Source of the DNA: Allobosea sp.
Lineage (GTDB): Bacteria > Pseudomonadota > Alphaproteobacteria > Rhizobiales > Beijerinckiaceae
Assembly (NCBI RefSeq): GCF_017308075.1
Contig: NZ_JAFKFX010000031.1
Span: 62,001 to 126,000 of the forward strand
Direction of reading: 5' to 3'
Length of the DNA stretch: 64,000 bases
Shown here: positions 52,482-62,019 of the stretch, one piece after another
Layout of the letters: each line of letters starts with the position of its first letter
Numbering within the stretch: position 1 is the first letter of the stretch
Translations under genes and position numbers: made by a program
The notes under the pieces: model-generated
What the model was told of the DNA's origin: nothing
Seen by the model: the letters and a program-made list of their open reading frames with translations, nothing else
The model's database searches: none

Positions 52482-53012
52482 ATGACGCTTCCGAACCTGA
52501 TCACCATCGGCCGTCTGATCCTCGTCCCCCTCGTGATCGTGATGATCATCAACGAACGCTGGCTGGCCGCCTTCCTGCTGTTCGTCGCGGCCGGGATTTC
52601 CGACGCGATCGACGGTTTCATTGCCAAGCGCTTCGACATGGCAAGCGAGCTCGGCGCCTATCTCGACCCCGTCGCCGACAAGGCGCTGATCGTCTCGATC
52701 TACATCACCCTCGCCATGGTCGGCGCCATACCGGTCTGGCTCGTCATCCTGGTCGTCTCGCGCGACATCATGATCGTCACCGCCGTGATCCTCTCCTGGC
52801 TGATGGAGAGGCCGCTCGAGATCGCGCCCTTCGCCGTCAGCAAGCTCAATACGGCGGCGCAGCTCAGCTTCGCTGCGCTGATGCTGGGCTCGCGCGCCTT
52901 CGGGCTCGATCTCGGCCCTGCGATCCCGGTCGCGCAGCTCACCGTCGCGCTCTTGACGGTCGGTTCCATGGCGGCCTACCTCGCCTTCTGGCTGCGCCAT
53001 ATGGCGGCCTGA
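52482..53012 (+). CDS. CDP-alcohol phosphatidyltransferase family protein
   Basis: A 176-residue membrane protein with about six hydrophobic segments. The CDP-alcohol motif appears as DGFIAK-x8-GAYLDPVAD, i.e. DGxxA(K)x8GxxxDxxxD with Lys in place of the usual Arg. The N-terminus MTLPNLITIGRLILVPLVIV is that of PgsA-like enzymes. It probably makes phosphatidylglycerol phosphate or a related lipid. It stands upstream of the AI-2E permease gene. Confidence 0.88.
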   Translation: MTLPNLITIGRLILVPLVIVMIINERWLAAFLLFVAAGISDAIDGFIAKRFDMASELGAYLDPVADKALIVSIYITLAMVGAIPVWLVILVVSRDIMIVTAVILSWLMERPLEIAPFAVSKLNTAAQLSFAALMLGSRAFGLDLGPAIPVAQLTVALLTVGSMAAYLAFWLRHMAA

Positions 53013-53108
53013 GCTTGGAACCTTGCCGGTGCACTCCTATTCTCTAGGGGCCCCGGCCGGCCCACCGGGCCCTGCGGACAATGCGTAACGGCGAGTTCAG
53101 GACAGCGG

Positions 53109-54218
53109 ATGAGTCTTCAGCGTCAACTCGCCTTCTGGGCTCTCACCCTTGCGGCCTTCGTGCTGGCGCTCCTGCTGTTGCGCGACGTGCTCTTGCCGTT
53201 CATCGCGGCGCTGGCACTGGCCTATCTGCTTGATCCGCTGGCGGACAGGCTGGAGCGGCTCGGCATGCGCCGCCTGACCGCGACCATCATCATCCTCTGC
53301 GTCTTCCTGCTGTTCTTCGTAATGACGCTGGTGCTGCTGCTGCCATTGCTGAGTCAGCAGCTCGCCGGCCTCGTCGCGCGCCTGCCTGAAGTCGCCGCCA
53401 AGCTGCAGGCGCTGGTCATGGAGCGTGGCGCGCCGCTGCTCGAGCGCTTCGGCGGGACCAAGCTCGCCGAGGATGCCCAGAGCCAGCTCGGCAATTTCGT
53501 CGGCGAGGCGACCAAATGGGTCGGCGGGCTCCTGCAATCGCTCTGGTCGGGCGGGACCGCGATCATCGGTGTTTTCTCGCTGCTGGTGCTGACGCCGGTC
53601 ATCGCCTTCTACCTGCTCGCCGATTGGGACCGCATGGTCGAGACCGTCGATGGCTGGCTGCCACGCGATCACCGCGACACGATCCGCGGCCTGCTGCACG
53701 AGATGGACACTGCCATCGCCGGCTTCCTGCGCGGGCAGGCGCTGGTCTGCGTACTGCTCGGGCTGTTCTATGCGGTCGGTCTCTCGCTGCTCGGCGTCAA
53801 TTTCGGCGCCCTGATCGGCATCATCTCCGGCTTCCTCTCCTTCATCCCCTATGTCGGCTCGCTGACCGGGCTTGTGCTGTCGGTCGGCGTCGCGATCGTG
53901 CAGTTCTGGCCGGATTGGACGATGCCGCTGGCGACGCTCGCGGTCTTCGCCGCCGGTCAGTTCTTCGAGGGCAACATCCTCCAGCCCAAGCTGGTCGGCG
54001 ACTCCATCGGCGTGCATCCGGTCTGGCTGATGTTCGCGCTGCTCGCCTTCGGTTCGCTGTTCGGTTTCGTCGGGCTCCTGCTGGCGGTGCCGCTGGCGGC
54101 CGTCATCGGCGTGCTGATGCGCTTTGCGCTGCGTCAGTATCTGGCCAGCGATCTCTATCGCGGCCGGCCCGATCAGAAGCTCGTCGCCACCGGTTCGGAC
54201 AATCATGCCGGGAACTGA
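53109..54218 (+). CDS. AI-2E family transporter (PerM/YhhQ-type permease)
   Basis: A 369-residue protein with about eight membrane segments. It has LALAYLLDPLADRLERLGMR near the N-terminus, VIAFYLLADWDRMVETVDGW, and the C-terminal GQFFEGNILQPKLVGDSIGV and FVGLLLAVPLAAVIGVL, characteristic of the AI-2E/PerM family. Substrates in the family vary. It ends 14 bases inside the next gene, so translation is probably coupled. Confidence 0.9.
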   Translation: MSLQRQLAFWALTLAAFVLALLLLRDVLLPFIAALALAYLLDPLADRLERLGMRRLTATIIILCVFLLFFVMTLVLLLPLLSQQLAGLVARLPEVAAKLQALVMERGAPLLERFGGTKLAEDAQSQLGNFVGEATKWVGGLLQSLWSGGTAIIGVFSLLVLTPVIAFYLLADWDRMVETVDGWLPRDHRDTIRGLLHEMDTAIAGFLRGQALVCVLLGLFYAVGLSLLGVNFGALIGIISGFLSFIPYVGSLTGLVLSVGVAIVQFWPDWTMPLATLAVFAAGQFFEGNILQPKLVGDSIGVHPVWLMFALLAFGSLFGFVGLLLAVPLAAVIGVLMRFALRQYLASDLYRGRPDQKLVATGSDNHAGN

Positions 54219-54903
54219 GCCGCCGCGCCGGCCGCGTCAGCTCGCTTTCGACCTGCCGGTCGACAGCCGGCACGGCGTCGAGGATTTTCTCGTCGGCCCG
54301 TCCAATGAGCAGGCCTATGGGCTGGTCGAGAGCTGGCCGGCCTGGCCGGATGCCTGGCTGCGCCTCATCGGGCCGGAGGGTTCGGGCAAGACCCATCTTG
54401 CCGCGATCTGGGCGGCGCGGGCGCATGCCTGGACGCTGCAGGCCAGCGAAATCGACGAGGGCAAGGTGCCGCACCTGGCCTCCGGCGGGGCGCTGGTCAT
54501 CGAGGATTGCGATGCCGGCCAGCTCGACGAGCGGGCGCTCTTCCACCTGCTCAACGCCGTCAAGGCGCGCGGCGGCTTCGCCTTGCTGACGGCGCGAACG
54601 GCCCCGGATCAATGGGGGCTGAGCGTGCCGGACCTGCTCTCGCGCCTGCGGCTCGCGCCGGCAGCCGAGATCGCGGCGCCTGACGACGCTTTGCTGCGGG
54701 CGCTGCTGGTCAAGCTCTTCGTCGACCGGCAGCTGATCGTCGACACCGGCACGATCGAGGCGCTGGCGCTGCGCATGGAGCGCTCTTTCGCCGCGGCGCG
54801 GGACCTGGTCGACGCCATCGACCGGCTCTCGCTGGAGCGCGGCCGCCGCGTCACCCGCGCCATGGCGAGCGAGGTCGCGGCCAGCCTGTTCGACGCCGAA
54901 TAG
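54205..54903 (+). CDS. hdaA: DnaA-related regulatory inactivator (Hda/HdaA-like)
   Basis: A 232-residue AAA+ protein related to DnaA domain III. The N-terminus carries RQLAFDLP (about residues 11-18), matching the clamp-binding motif of Hda, followed by RHGVEDFLVGPSNEQAYGLV, Walker A GPEGSGKT (56-63) and an LVIEDCD Walker-B-like strand. In Caulobacter HdaA with the beta clamp promotes DnaA-ATP hydrolysis. It overlaps the AI-2E permease gene by 14 bases. Confidence 0.88.
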   Translation: MPGTEPPRRPRQLAFDLPVDSRHGVEDFLVGPSNEQAYGLVESWPAWPDAWLRLIGPEGSGKTHLAAIWAARAHAWTLQASEIDEGKVPHLASGGALVIEDCDAGQLDERALFHLLNAVKARGGFALLTARTAPDQWGLSVPDLLSRLRLAPAAEIAAPDDALLRALLVKLFVDRQLIVDTGTIEALALRMERSFAAARDLVDAIDRLSLERGRRVTRAMASEVAASLFDAE

Positions 54904-54906
54904 GCC

Positions 54907-56151
54907 TCAGGCGTTGGCGGCTGCCGGGGTCGCCACCAGCCGGGCATGGATCGCCTCGACCAGCATGTCGTGCGCACGCGCCGCGATGGCGTCGAGCGAC
55001 GGCGTCTTGACGAACATCGCCGCGGCCTTCTCCGTCAGCTCCTCGCGGCTCGGCAGCGCCGGCACATGCCAGTGCGCCATCGCCTCATGGGCCTGGGCCT
55101 GGATCGCGGAGAGCCGCTCGCCGGCACGGGCCTGCATGGTCGCGAGCGCCTCGCGCAGCTCCGGCAGGGTCAGCGTCGGCAGATGCAATTCCGGCAAATG
55201 CAGTCCGGGTAGTGCCGGCGTGCCGGCATAGGCCTCGCGCAGGCCCTGCACGATGCGGTCGACCGGCACGGAGGCTGCAAGGCGCTCGGCCGAACGCTCG
55301 ATCACGCGCGGCGGCAGGGCCTGCGAGCGGTCGACCACGGCCTGCGGCGGCGCCTTCAGATCCCAGACCAGGCGCAGCTTCGACAGGCCGAGGATCAGGT
55401 AATAGGTCGGGTCCCACTGCCACCAGCGAAAGCCCTGGCGCACGCTGTACTGATAGGCATGGTGGTTGTTGTGCCAGCCTTCGCCCATGGTGATGATCGC
55501 CAGCCACCAATTGTTCCGGCTCTCGTCTCCGGTGACATAGTGCTTGTCGCCATGCACATGCGCCAGCGAGTTGATGCAGAAGGTGCCGTGATAGACCAGC
55601 ACGGTCGAGATGAAGAAGCCGACGAACAGGCCGGACCAGCCATCGATGGCGAAGCAGGCGAGGGCGAGCAGGATCGCCGGCGCGAGCTCGAAACGGTGCA
55701 GCAGCCGAAGCTCGGGAAACCGGGTCAGGTCGGTGACGGTGGAAGCGTCGAACTCGTGATGCTGGCGGCTGAAGATCCAGCCGACATGCGAATAGAAGAA
55801 GGAACTCTGGACCGGCGAGTGCACGTCGTGCTCGGTGTCGGCGAAGCGGTGATGGTGCCGGTGCTTCGAGGCCCACCAGATCACGCTCTTCTGCGCCGTC
55901 GACTGAGCGAGGAAGGCGAGGACGAACTGGCCGATGCGGCTGGTCTTGTAGGAGCGATGCGAGAAGTAGCGGTGATAGCCTGCCGTGACCGCGAACATGC
56001 GCAGCCAGTAGAGTCCGAAGCAGAGCCAGAGCGAGGTCGCGGTCACGCCGCTCCAGAACGCGCCGAGGCCGGCCAGATGCGCCAGGGCAAAGGGTATGGC
56101 CGAGGGGTAGACGATGTCGTCATGGTCGGCGGCGGCGGAGGGTTCTGACAA
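54907..56151 (-). CDS. Acyl-CoA/acyl-lipid fatty acid desaturase with C-terminal extension
   Basis: A membrane di-iron desaturase of about 414 residues with three His boxes: HRYFSH (about residues 60-65), KHRHHH and WHNNHH. The catalytic domain ends near residue 300. Beyond it lies a 100-residue extension with pseudo-repeats (LHLPELHLPTLTLPELREAL) and further helices. I take TTG 56151 (SEPSAAADHDD) as the start; ATG 56283 would add 44 residues unlike any desaturase. It introduces a cis double bond, probably at delta-9 of a saturated acyl chain. A GCATGC inverted repeat lies just upstream. Confidence 0.88.
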   Translation of the reverse strand: MSEPSAAADHDDIVYPSAIPFALAHLAGLGAFWSGVTATSLWLCFGLYWLRMFAVTAGYHRYFSHRSYKTSRIGQFVLAFLAQSTAQKSVIWWASKHRHHHRFADTEHDVHSPVQSSFFYSHVGWIFSRQHHEFDASTVTDLTRFPELRLLHRFELAPAILLALACFAIDGWSGLFVGFFISTVLVYHGTFCINSLAHVHGDKHYVTGDESRNNWWLAIITMGEGWHNNHHAYQYSVRQGFRWWQWDPTYYLILGLSKLRLVWDLKAPPQAVVDRSQALPPRVIERSAERLAASVPVDRIVQGLREAYAGTPALPGLHLPELHLPTLTLPELREALATMQARAGERLSAIQAQAHEAMAHWHVPALPSREELTEKAAAMFVKTPSLDAIAARAHDMLVEAIHARLVATPAAANA

Positions 56152-56475
56152 GATCGTTCTCTGGAAATATCTGGTGCGGCATGCGGGATTCGCATGCGAC
56201 CAAAACAGGAGAGCGGGGGTGAGCGCAAGGTTCCCGAGCCGTTCGCGCGGCAATTGCGGCAGCGGGCCGCACGGCATGCGCAACCGTCATGAGATGGCGT
56301 TGCGAGCGGGGTCGTCGCGAGCCCTGCTCATGGCGCTGGGCCTCGAATGTCATCGAAGCGTTACGCTAGGATGCCTTGAGGATGAGTGGGCCGATGGTCG
56401 GCCGACGGCAAACCGACACAGATGACAGCTACAGGATCGGCAGTGACACGAGCGGCAGCGGCGAAGGCGAGGCGA
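56152..56475. other. Divergent gap between desaturase and ppk
   Basis: About 320 bases upstream of both genes. An inverted repeat GCATGC (56179-56184) / GCATGC (56192-56197) lies 28-46 bases before the desaturase start and could be an operator. The ppk ORF is open from 56386, so its start is uncertain (ATG 56386, 56422 and 56476). No clear Pho box was found. Confidence 0.4.
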
Positions 56476-58692
56476 ATGAACCAGGATCTGGCCGAGGCGG
56501 CGGCTTCGCGGGCAGCGACACCGGTACCGGAGATTACGGCACTTACCGTCGATCATGAGCTGCGCCGGTCGCCGCAGCGCTTCATGAATCGCGAATTGTC
56601 CTGGCTGCAGTTCAACCGCCGCGTGATGGAGGAGGCCTCCAATCGCAATCATCCCCTGCTCGAACAGCTGCGCTTCCTCTCGATCTCGGCGAACAATCTC
56701 GACGAGTTCTTCATGGTCCGGGTCTCCGGCCTGCGTGAGCAGCTCAAGGCCGGCGTGGTCACGCCGAGCCAGGACGGCTTGAGCCCGGCCGAGCAGCTCG
56801 TCGCGCTGGGCGCGGCGGTCTCCGACCTGACGCGCGACCAGCAGACCCGTTGGGTCGAGCTCAGGCAGGACCTGCAGGACAACCGTATCCTGTTGCTGAA
56901 GGCGGCCGATATCGGCCCGCAGGAGCGAGTCTGGCTCGAGGACCGCTTCCTCCACTACGTCTTCCCCGTGCTGACGCCGCTGGCGATCGACCCGGCCCAT
57001 CCCTTCCCGTTCATCCCCAATCTCGGCTTCAGCCTGGCGCTCGCGCTCGAGCGCATCAGCGACGGGCGCGCGCTCGACGCGTTGATCCGCGTCCCCGGCA
57101 AGATCGACCGCTTCATCGAGGTGCCCGATCTGGCGCGCGAGGGCGTGCAGCGCTTCATCATGCTCGAGGACCTCGTCGCGCTGTTCATCGGCAAGCTCTT
57201 CCCCGGCTACGAGGTCAAGGGAACCGGCTCCTTCCGCATCATCCGCGACTCCGATCTCGACATCGAGGAGGAGGCGGAGGACCTGGTCCGCGTCTTCGAG
57301 AGCATGCTCAAGCAGCGCCGACGCGGCGTCGTGATCCGCCTCGAACTGCATGCCGACACGCCGGACCATCTGCGCCAGCTGATCGTGCGCGAGCTGCGGG
57401 TCGATCCTGACGAGATCGTGATCGTCGACGGCATGATCGGCCTCAACGAGCTTTCGCAGCTCGTCGGCGTCGACCGGCCGGACCTGAAGTTCAAGCCTTA
57501 CAATGCCCGCTTCCCCGAGCGGATCCGCGAGCATGGCGGCGACTGCTTCGCGGCCATCCGTCAGAAGGACCTGATCGTCCATCACCCCTATGAGAGCTTC
57601 GACGTCGTCGTCCAGTTCCTGCAGCAGGCGGCGCGCGATCCCAATGTCGTGGCGATCAAGCAGACGCTCTACCGGACGTCCTCGAACTCGCCGATTGTCC
57701 AGGCCCTAGCCGAGGCGGCCGAGGCCGGCAAATCCGTGACGGCGCTGGTCGAGCTCAAGGCGCGCTTCGACGAGGAGGCCAATATCCGCTGGGCCAAGGA
57801 TCTTGAGCGCGCCGGCGTGCAAGTGGTCTACGGTTTCATCGAGCTCAAGACCCACGCCAAGCTCTCGATGGTGGTCCGTCGCGAGGCTGGCCAGCTAGTG
57901 ACCTACTGCCATATCGCGACCGGCAACTATCACCCGATCACGGCGCGCATCTACACCGACGTCTCCTTCTTCACCGCCGATCCGGTGATGGCGCAGGACG
58001 TGGCGCGGATCTTCAATTTCATCACCGGCTATGCCGAGCCGGCCGAGCTTGAGCGCATGGCGGTCTCGCCGGTGAACCTGAAGAAGCGGCTGCTCGACGA
58101 CATCGCCGAGGAGGTCGCGCATGTGAAGGCCGGCCGTAAGGGCGCGATCTGGGGCAAGTGCAATTCGCTGGTCGATCCCGAGATCATCGACGCGCTCTAC
58201 GATGCCAGCCAGGCCGGCGTGCAGATCGATTTCGTCGTGCGCGGTATCTGTTGCCTGCGTCCCGGTGTGCCCGGGCTTTCCGAGAACATCCGGGTCAAGT
58301 CGATCGTCGGGCGCTTCCTCGAGCATACTCGCGTCTACGCCTTCGGTGCCGGGCACGGCATGCCTTCGCCGCGCGCCAAGCTCTATATCTCCTCGGCCGA
58401 TCTGATGCCGCGCAACCTCGACCGCCGTGTGGAGGCGCTGACGCCGATCCTCAACCCCACCGTGCATCAGCAGCTGCTCGAGCAGATCATGCTGGCGAAT
58501 TTTCTCGACAACGAACAGAGCTGGACCATCTTGCCCGATGGCGGCTCGCGACGCATTGTCCCGCCGTCGGCCGAAGAGTCGTTCAACGCCCACAAGTATT
58601 TCATGACGAATCCGAGCCTGTCCGGTCGTGGAAAATCACTCTCCAGTTCAAGTCCTCGCAGCCTTTCCCGCCGTTCCGGCAAGAAGGCCTGA
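56476..58692 (+). CDS. ppk1: Polyphosphate kinase 1
   Basis: A 738-residue PPK1 counted from ATG 56476. It has the N-domain [20 protein letters not shown], the head domain [31 protein letters not shown] and [20 protein letters not shown], the first HKD-like site [20 protein letters not shown] with His as phospho-acceptor, and a C-terminal [16 protein letters not shown]. It makes inorganic polyphosphate from ATP. ppx follows directly; their products together set polyphosphate levels. Alternative starts lie upstream (56386, 56422). Confidence 0.95.
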   Translation: MNQDLAEAAASRAATPVPEITALTVDHELRRSPQRFMNRELSWLQFNRRVMEEASNRNHPLLEQLRFLSISANNLDEFFMVRVSGLREQLKAGVVTPSQDGLSPAEQLVALGAAVSDLTRDQQTRWVELRQDLQDNRILLLKAADIGPQERVWLEDRFLHYVFPVLTPLAIDPAHPFPFIPNLGFSLALALERISDGRALDALIRVPGKIDRFIEVPDLAREGVQRFIMLEDLVALFIGKLFPGYEVKGTGSFRIIRDSDLDIEEEAEDLVRVFESMLKQRRRGVVIRLELHADTPDHLRQLIVRELRVDPDEIVIVDGMIGLNELSQLVGVDRPDLKFKPYNARFPERIREHGGDCFAAIRQKDLIVHHPYESFDVVVQFLQQAARDPNVVAIKQTLYRTSSNSPIVQALAEAAEAGKSVTALVELKARFDEEANIRWAKDLERAGVQVVYGFIELKTHAKLSMVVRREAGQLVTYCHIATGNYHPITARIYTDVSFFTADPVMAQDVARIFNFITGYAEPAELERMAVSPVNLKKRLLDDIAEEVAHVKAGRKGAIWGKCNSLVDPEIIDALYDASQAGVQIDFVVRGICCLRPGVPGLSENIRVKSIVGRFLEHTRVYAFGAGHGMPSPRAKLYISSADLMPRNLDRRVEALTPILNPTVHQQLLEQIMLANFLDNEQSWTILPDGGSRRIVPPSAEESFNAHKYFMTNPSLSGRGKSLSSSSPRSLSRRSGKKA

Positions 58693-60190
58693 GCAGGCAC
58701 AGGGTCGCTTGAGTCTGGGTGACACCGTCGCGATCATCGATATCGGTTCGAATTCGGTCCGCCTCGTCGTCTATGAGAACCTGTCCCGGGCACCGGGGCA
58801 GGTTTTCAATGAGAAGGAGATGGCGGGGCTCGGCCGTCAGGTCGCGACGACCGGCATGCTCGCCGCCGCCGCCGTCGAGAAGGCCCTGGCGGCGCTGGTC
58901 CGCTTCCGCATCCTCTGCGAGGCGATGCATGTCGCGCAATTGCGTGTCATCGCCACGGCGGCGGCGCGCTATGCTTCGAACGGCCCGGATTTCATCGCCC
59001 GGGCCGAGGCGGCGGTCGGCCAGCCGATCGAGCTGATCTCGGGCGATCGCGAGGCCTATCTCTCGGCGCTCGGCGTCATCTCGGGCTTCGACCGGCCGAA
59101 CGGCGTGGTCGGCGATCTCGGGGGCGGCTCGCTCGAACTCGTGGCCGTCGACGGCAGCAAGGTCGGGGAGGGCGTCAGTCTTGCGCTCGGCGGCCTTGCG
59201 CTGATGGACCGCTCGCAGAACTCGATCAAGGCGGCCGAGAAGATCGTGCGCGAGGATCTCGACGGTCATCCCCAGCTCGCCGCGATGCGCGGCCGCGATT
59301 TCTTCGCGGTCGGCGGCACCTGGCGCGCGCTGGCGACGCTGCACCAGCGCCAGTCGGGCTACCCGCTCAATGTCATGCATGGCTATACCGTGCCGGCGCG
59401 CGAGGCGAGCGAGTTCGTGCGGCTGGTCGAGCGCGCCGATGCCACCATGTTGGAATCGATCGAGGCGATCTCTTCCGCCCGGCGGCCACTGCTCGCCTAT
59501 GGTGCGCTCGTCCTTGATCAGCTGATCAAGCGCGGTCGCCCGCGCCAGGTCGTGATCTCGGCTCATGGCGTTCGCGAGGGGCTGATGCATGAGCAGCTCG
59601 CGCCCAAGGAGCAGGACATCGATGCCTTGCTGCGTGGCGCCCAGGACTACAACCAGCTGCGCGCCCGCGATCCGCGCCATGCCGCCGATCTGGTCCCCTG
59701 GGTCGAGGGCCTGCTCGACAGCGCCTTTCCGAACGACGAGCCCGCGCTGAAACGGCTCCAGACCGCCGCCTGCCTGCTCTCCGATATCGGCTGGCGCGCC
59801 CATCCCGATTATCGCGGCGAGCAGACCCTCAACGTCATCGCCCATGCGCCGTTCAGCGGCGTCGACCATGCCGGACGTGCCTTCCTCTCGCTGACGGCGT
59901 TCTATCGTTATGCTGGGCTGAAGGGCTCCGCGCCCGCGGCGGAGGGCCTTCGCCGCCTGCTCAGCCCGCGCTTTCTCGAGCGCGCGCATATCGTCGCGGC
60001 GATCCTGCGCGTCGCCTATCTGATGTCGGCCGGCATGCCCGGCATCCTCTCGCAAACCAGGCTCGTCTGTGACGACCGGCGCCTGATCCTGAGCCTGCCG
60101 CCGGAGTTCCGCGCGCTCGCCAGCCAGCGCGTCACCGGGCGTTTGAAGCAGCTTGCGCGGCTCCTCGGCCGCGAGGTCGAGGTGCGCTGA
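58628..60190 (+). CDS. ppx: Exopolyphosphatase/guanosine pentaphosphatase (Ppx/GppA family)
   Basis: An ASKHA-fold phosphatase of up to 520 residues. [20 protein letters not shown] opens the phosphate-1 motif, and [19 protein letters not shown] is phosphate-2. Then come [12 protein letters not shown] and the HD-like domain seen in longer Ppx enzymes ([32 protein letters not shown]). It releases Pi from the ends of polyphosphate. The GTG at 58628 would overlap ppk by 65 bases; the N-terminal [10 protein letters not shown] it adds looks like real Ppx sequence. TTG 58709, just after the ppk stop, is the alternative. Confidence 0.9.
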   Translation: MENHSPVQVLAAFPAVPARRPEQAQGRLSLGDTVAIIDIGSNSVRLVVYENLSRAPGQVFNEKEMAGLGRQVATTGMLAAAAVEKALAALVRFRILCEAMHVAQLRVIATAAARYASNGPDFIARAEAAVGQPIELISGDREAYLSALGVISGFDRPNGVVGDLGGGSLELVAVDGSKVGEGVSLALGGLALMDRSQNSIKAAEKIVREDLDGHPQLAAMRGRDFFAVGGTWRALATLHQRQSGYPLNVMHGYTVPAREASEFVRLVERADATMLESIEAISSARRPLLAYGALVLDQLIKRGRPRQVVISAHGVREGLMHEQLAPKEQDIDALLRGAQDYNQLRARDPRHAADLVPWVEGLLDSAFPNDEPALKRLQTAACLLSDIGWRAHPDYRGEQTLNVIAHAPFSGVDHAGRAFLSLTAFYRYAGLKGSAPAAEGLRRLLSPRFLERAHIVAAILRVAYLMSAGMPGILSQTRLVCDDRRLILSLPPEFRALASQRVTGRLKQLARLLGREVEVR

Positions 60191-60214
60191 ACGCGGTTTG
60201 GGCCGAGCTCCGGC

Positions 60215-61681
60215 TCAGATGACCTCGAACCAGGTCCAGAGGCCGAAGTCGAAACGCTCCAGCACCGTCGAGGAGATCAGCCAGCGCCCCGGATTGTCGG
60301 CGATGAAGGCGATGTGCAGGCGCTTGCCCTCCGGGATCTGCACCGTGTCGAGGAAATAAGGCTCCCAGCCATCGTCGAGCGGGTGCAGTAGCCGGAAGCT
60401 GTGGCCGTGGACATGGAAGGGCTGCAGGAAATCGGTCTTGTTGGTGATGCCGATCACCACCGGCGTGCCGCGCCGGACGCTGAGCAGCGGCTTGCCCTGC
60501 GGATCCCCGGTCGTGCCATTGAGGCGCCATGGCCGGGCCTGGTCGATACCGGAGAGGTTGAGCTTGTTGTCGGCGTCGATCTTGGCGCCGCCCTCGACGA
60601 TGATCTCGGCGCGGCTGGCGTTCTGCAGCCTGACCGCGGCCGGCAGCGCCGGATTGGGCGCGAGCGCCGCTATCGGGCCGGATGCCTTGCGCTGCACGGC
60701 GCTCTTGCCGGCCTCGCTGACGAAGCGCACCAGCGGCATGCCCGGACCGATCAGCGCGGTGACGCTGGCGCTGGCGCCGTTCTCCTCGGGCATGTCGAAG
60801 ATCACGTCGTAGCGCGTGCCGGGCGCGAAGGGCAGTTGCGCCCGCACCGGTTCGAAGGTCTCGGTCGGTTGCCCGTCGACGGCGACGACGAAGGCCTTCA
60901 GCCCGTCGAAGCGCAGGCGCATGATCCGGGCATTGCAGGCATTGGCGAGGCGCAGCCTTACGCGCGCGCCCGGCGCCAGCCCGATCCGCTCCGGCGGCGG
61001 CTTGCCGTTGACGGTGAGCCAGCTGCCGAGCCGGCCGGCGGCGGCGCCTTCCTGCGCCGTGGCGGGGAAGGGCAGCAGCTTGTGGTCGTCGCCGAGCAGC
61101 CAGTCACCGACCAGCACGGGCAGGTCGAGATCGACGGCCGGCGGCTCCTTCTCCTCGACGACGAGCAGTCCGGAGAGGCCGCGGCCCGCAGGCTCCGATG
61201 ATCCCCCGAGCAGAAGCGGGCGGTAGAGGTAGCTGCCGGGATCGCGCGGCGTCAGCCGGTATTCGAAGCTGTCGCCCGGTGCGACGGGCTCCTGGCTGAA
61301 GCCGCCGACGCCGTCCATGGTCTGGTCGTGGCGCAGCCCGTGCCAGTGCAGGGATAGCGGCTTGTCGGTCCGGTTCAGCAACCGGATGCGCAGGGTCTCG
61401 CCGAGCTTGACGCGCAGGGTCGGCCCGGGCGCATTGCCGTCGAAGCTCCAGATCTCGCTTTCGGTCGCCGGTGATGGTCGCAGCCGGGTCTTGCCTGGGA
61501 CGGCGGTGAGCTCGCGAGCGGTGGTGGCGGCCGGCTCCGCGGGCTGCCCGGGGGCGGGTGTCGCGTCCTGCGCGCGTGTCGGCGTCGTGCCGGCGAGCGC
61601 CGCCAGGCCGGCCAGCCCGGCCAGCGCCTGGCGGCGATTCGGCCGGGCCTTGATCGCGGGCTTGGAAAGATCGGTTTTCAT
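60215..61681 (-). CDS. Multicopper-oxidase-fold protein with most copper ligands lost
   Basis: A 488-residue exported cupredoxin-repeat protein. The start MKTDLSKPAI leads to NRRQALAGLAGLAALAG, a twin-arginine-type signal. The three-domain MCO plan is present: LSLHWHGLRHDQ (His112, His114), DPGSYLYRPLL where YHxH is expected (153-156), QPFHVHGH at 420-427 where HPFHLHGH is expected, and NPGRWLISSTVLERFDFGLW at 464-483 in place of WLFHCHILEHxxxGM. Only HWHG and HVHGH remain, so oxidase chemistry is improbable. It may be a structural or scaffold protein in the manner of SufI/FtsP. Convergent with ppx. Confidence 0.85.
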   Translation of the reverse strand: MKTDLSKPAIKARPNRRQALAGLAGLAALAGTTPTRAQDATPAPGQPAEPAATTARELTAVPGKTRLRPSPATESEIWSFDGNAPGPTLRVKLGETLRIRLLNRTDKPLSLHWHGLRHDQTMDGVGGFSQEPVAPGDSFEYRLTPRDPGSYLYRPLLLGGSSEPAGRGLSGLLVVEEKEPPAVDLDLPVLVGDWLLGDDHKLLPFPATAQEGAAAGRLGSWLTVNGKPPPERIGLAPGARVRLRLANACNARIMRLRFDGLKAFVVAVDGQPTETFEPVRAQLPFAPGTRYDVIFDMPEENGASASVTALIGPGMPLVRFVSEAGKSAVQRKASGPIAALAPNPALPAAVRLQNASRAEIIVEGGAKIDADNKLNLSGIDQARPWRLNGTTGDPQGKPLLSVRRGTPVVIGITNKTDFLQPFHVHGHSFRLLHPLDDGWEPYFLDTVQIPEGKRLHIAFIADNPGRWLISSTVLERFDFGLWTWFEVI

Positions 61682-61849
61682 GACCAAGCGACATAGCGCG
61701 GGGCGTCGACGCTGGCGAGAGCGCCCCTTCTGCAACCGCCTTCGCAGAAACGTCGCATTTTTTTGCTGCATACTCCGTCCGAAATGCGTATAGGACCGCG
61801 GCCCAACGATGGCGGCGGTGCGTTTGCTCGCACGCGGCCTATCGGGTTG

Positions 61850-61934
61850 GCGGGCGTGGCGGAACTGGTAGACGCAGCGGATTTAGGTTCCGCCGACGCA
61901 AGTCGTGGGGGTTCGAGTCCCTTCGCCCGCACCA
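61850..61934 (+). tRNA. tRNA-Leu (anticodon UAG)
   Basis: Acceptor GCGGGCG (61850-61856) pairs with CGCCCGC (61924-61930), discriminator A at 61931 and an encoded CCA at 61932-61934. The anticodon stem GCGGA/TCCGC holds loop TTTAGGT, anticodon TAG. A long variable arm (CCGACGCAAGTCG region) is that of a class II Leu tRNA, and the T arm has GGTTCGAGTCC. Total 85 bases. Confidence 0.97.
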
Positions 61935-62019
61935 GGATTCGGATTTCGCGAGCGCGGCGGCGGTCATCCGGCGTCGCGCTTTGGACATTGAAGTAACGAG
62001 CTGTTGGCGGATCAGAACG

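Noticed and set aside
56151..56283. N-terminal extension of the desaturase from ATG 56283
   Set aside because: The added 44 residues have no membrane or desaturase features and would cover the promoter region and GCATGC repeat.
56340..56400. Possible Pho box before ppk (ATGTCATCGAAGCGTTAC)
   Set aside because: Only one half resembles CTGTCAT; the second half does not match, so no PhoB site is claimed.
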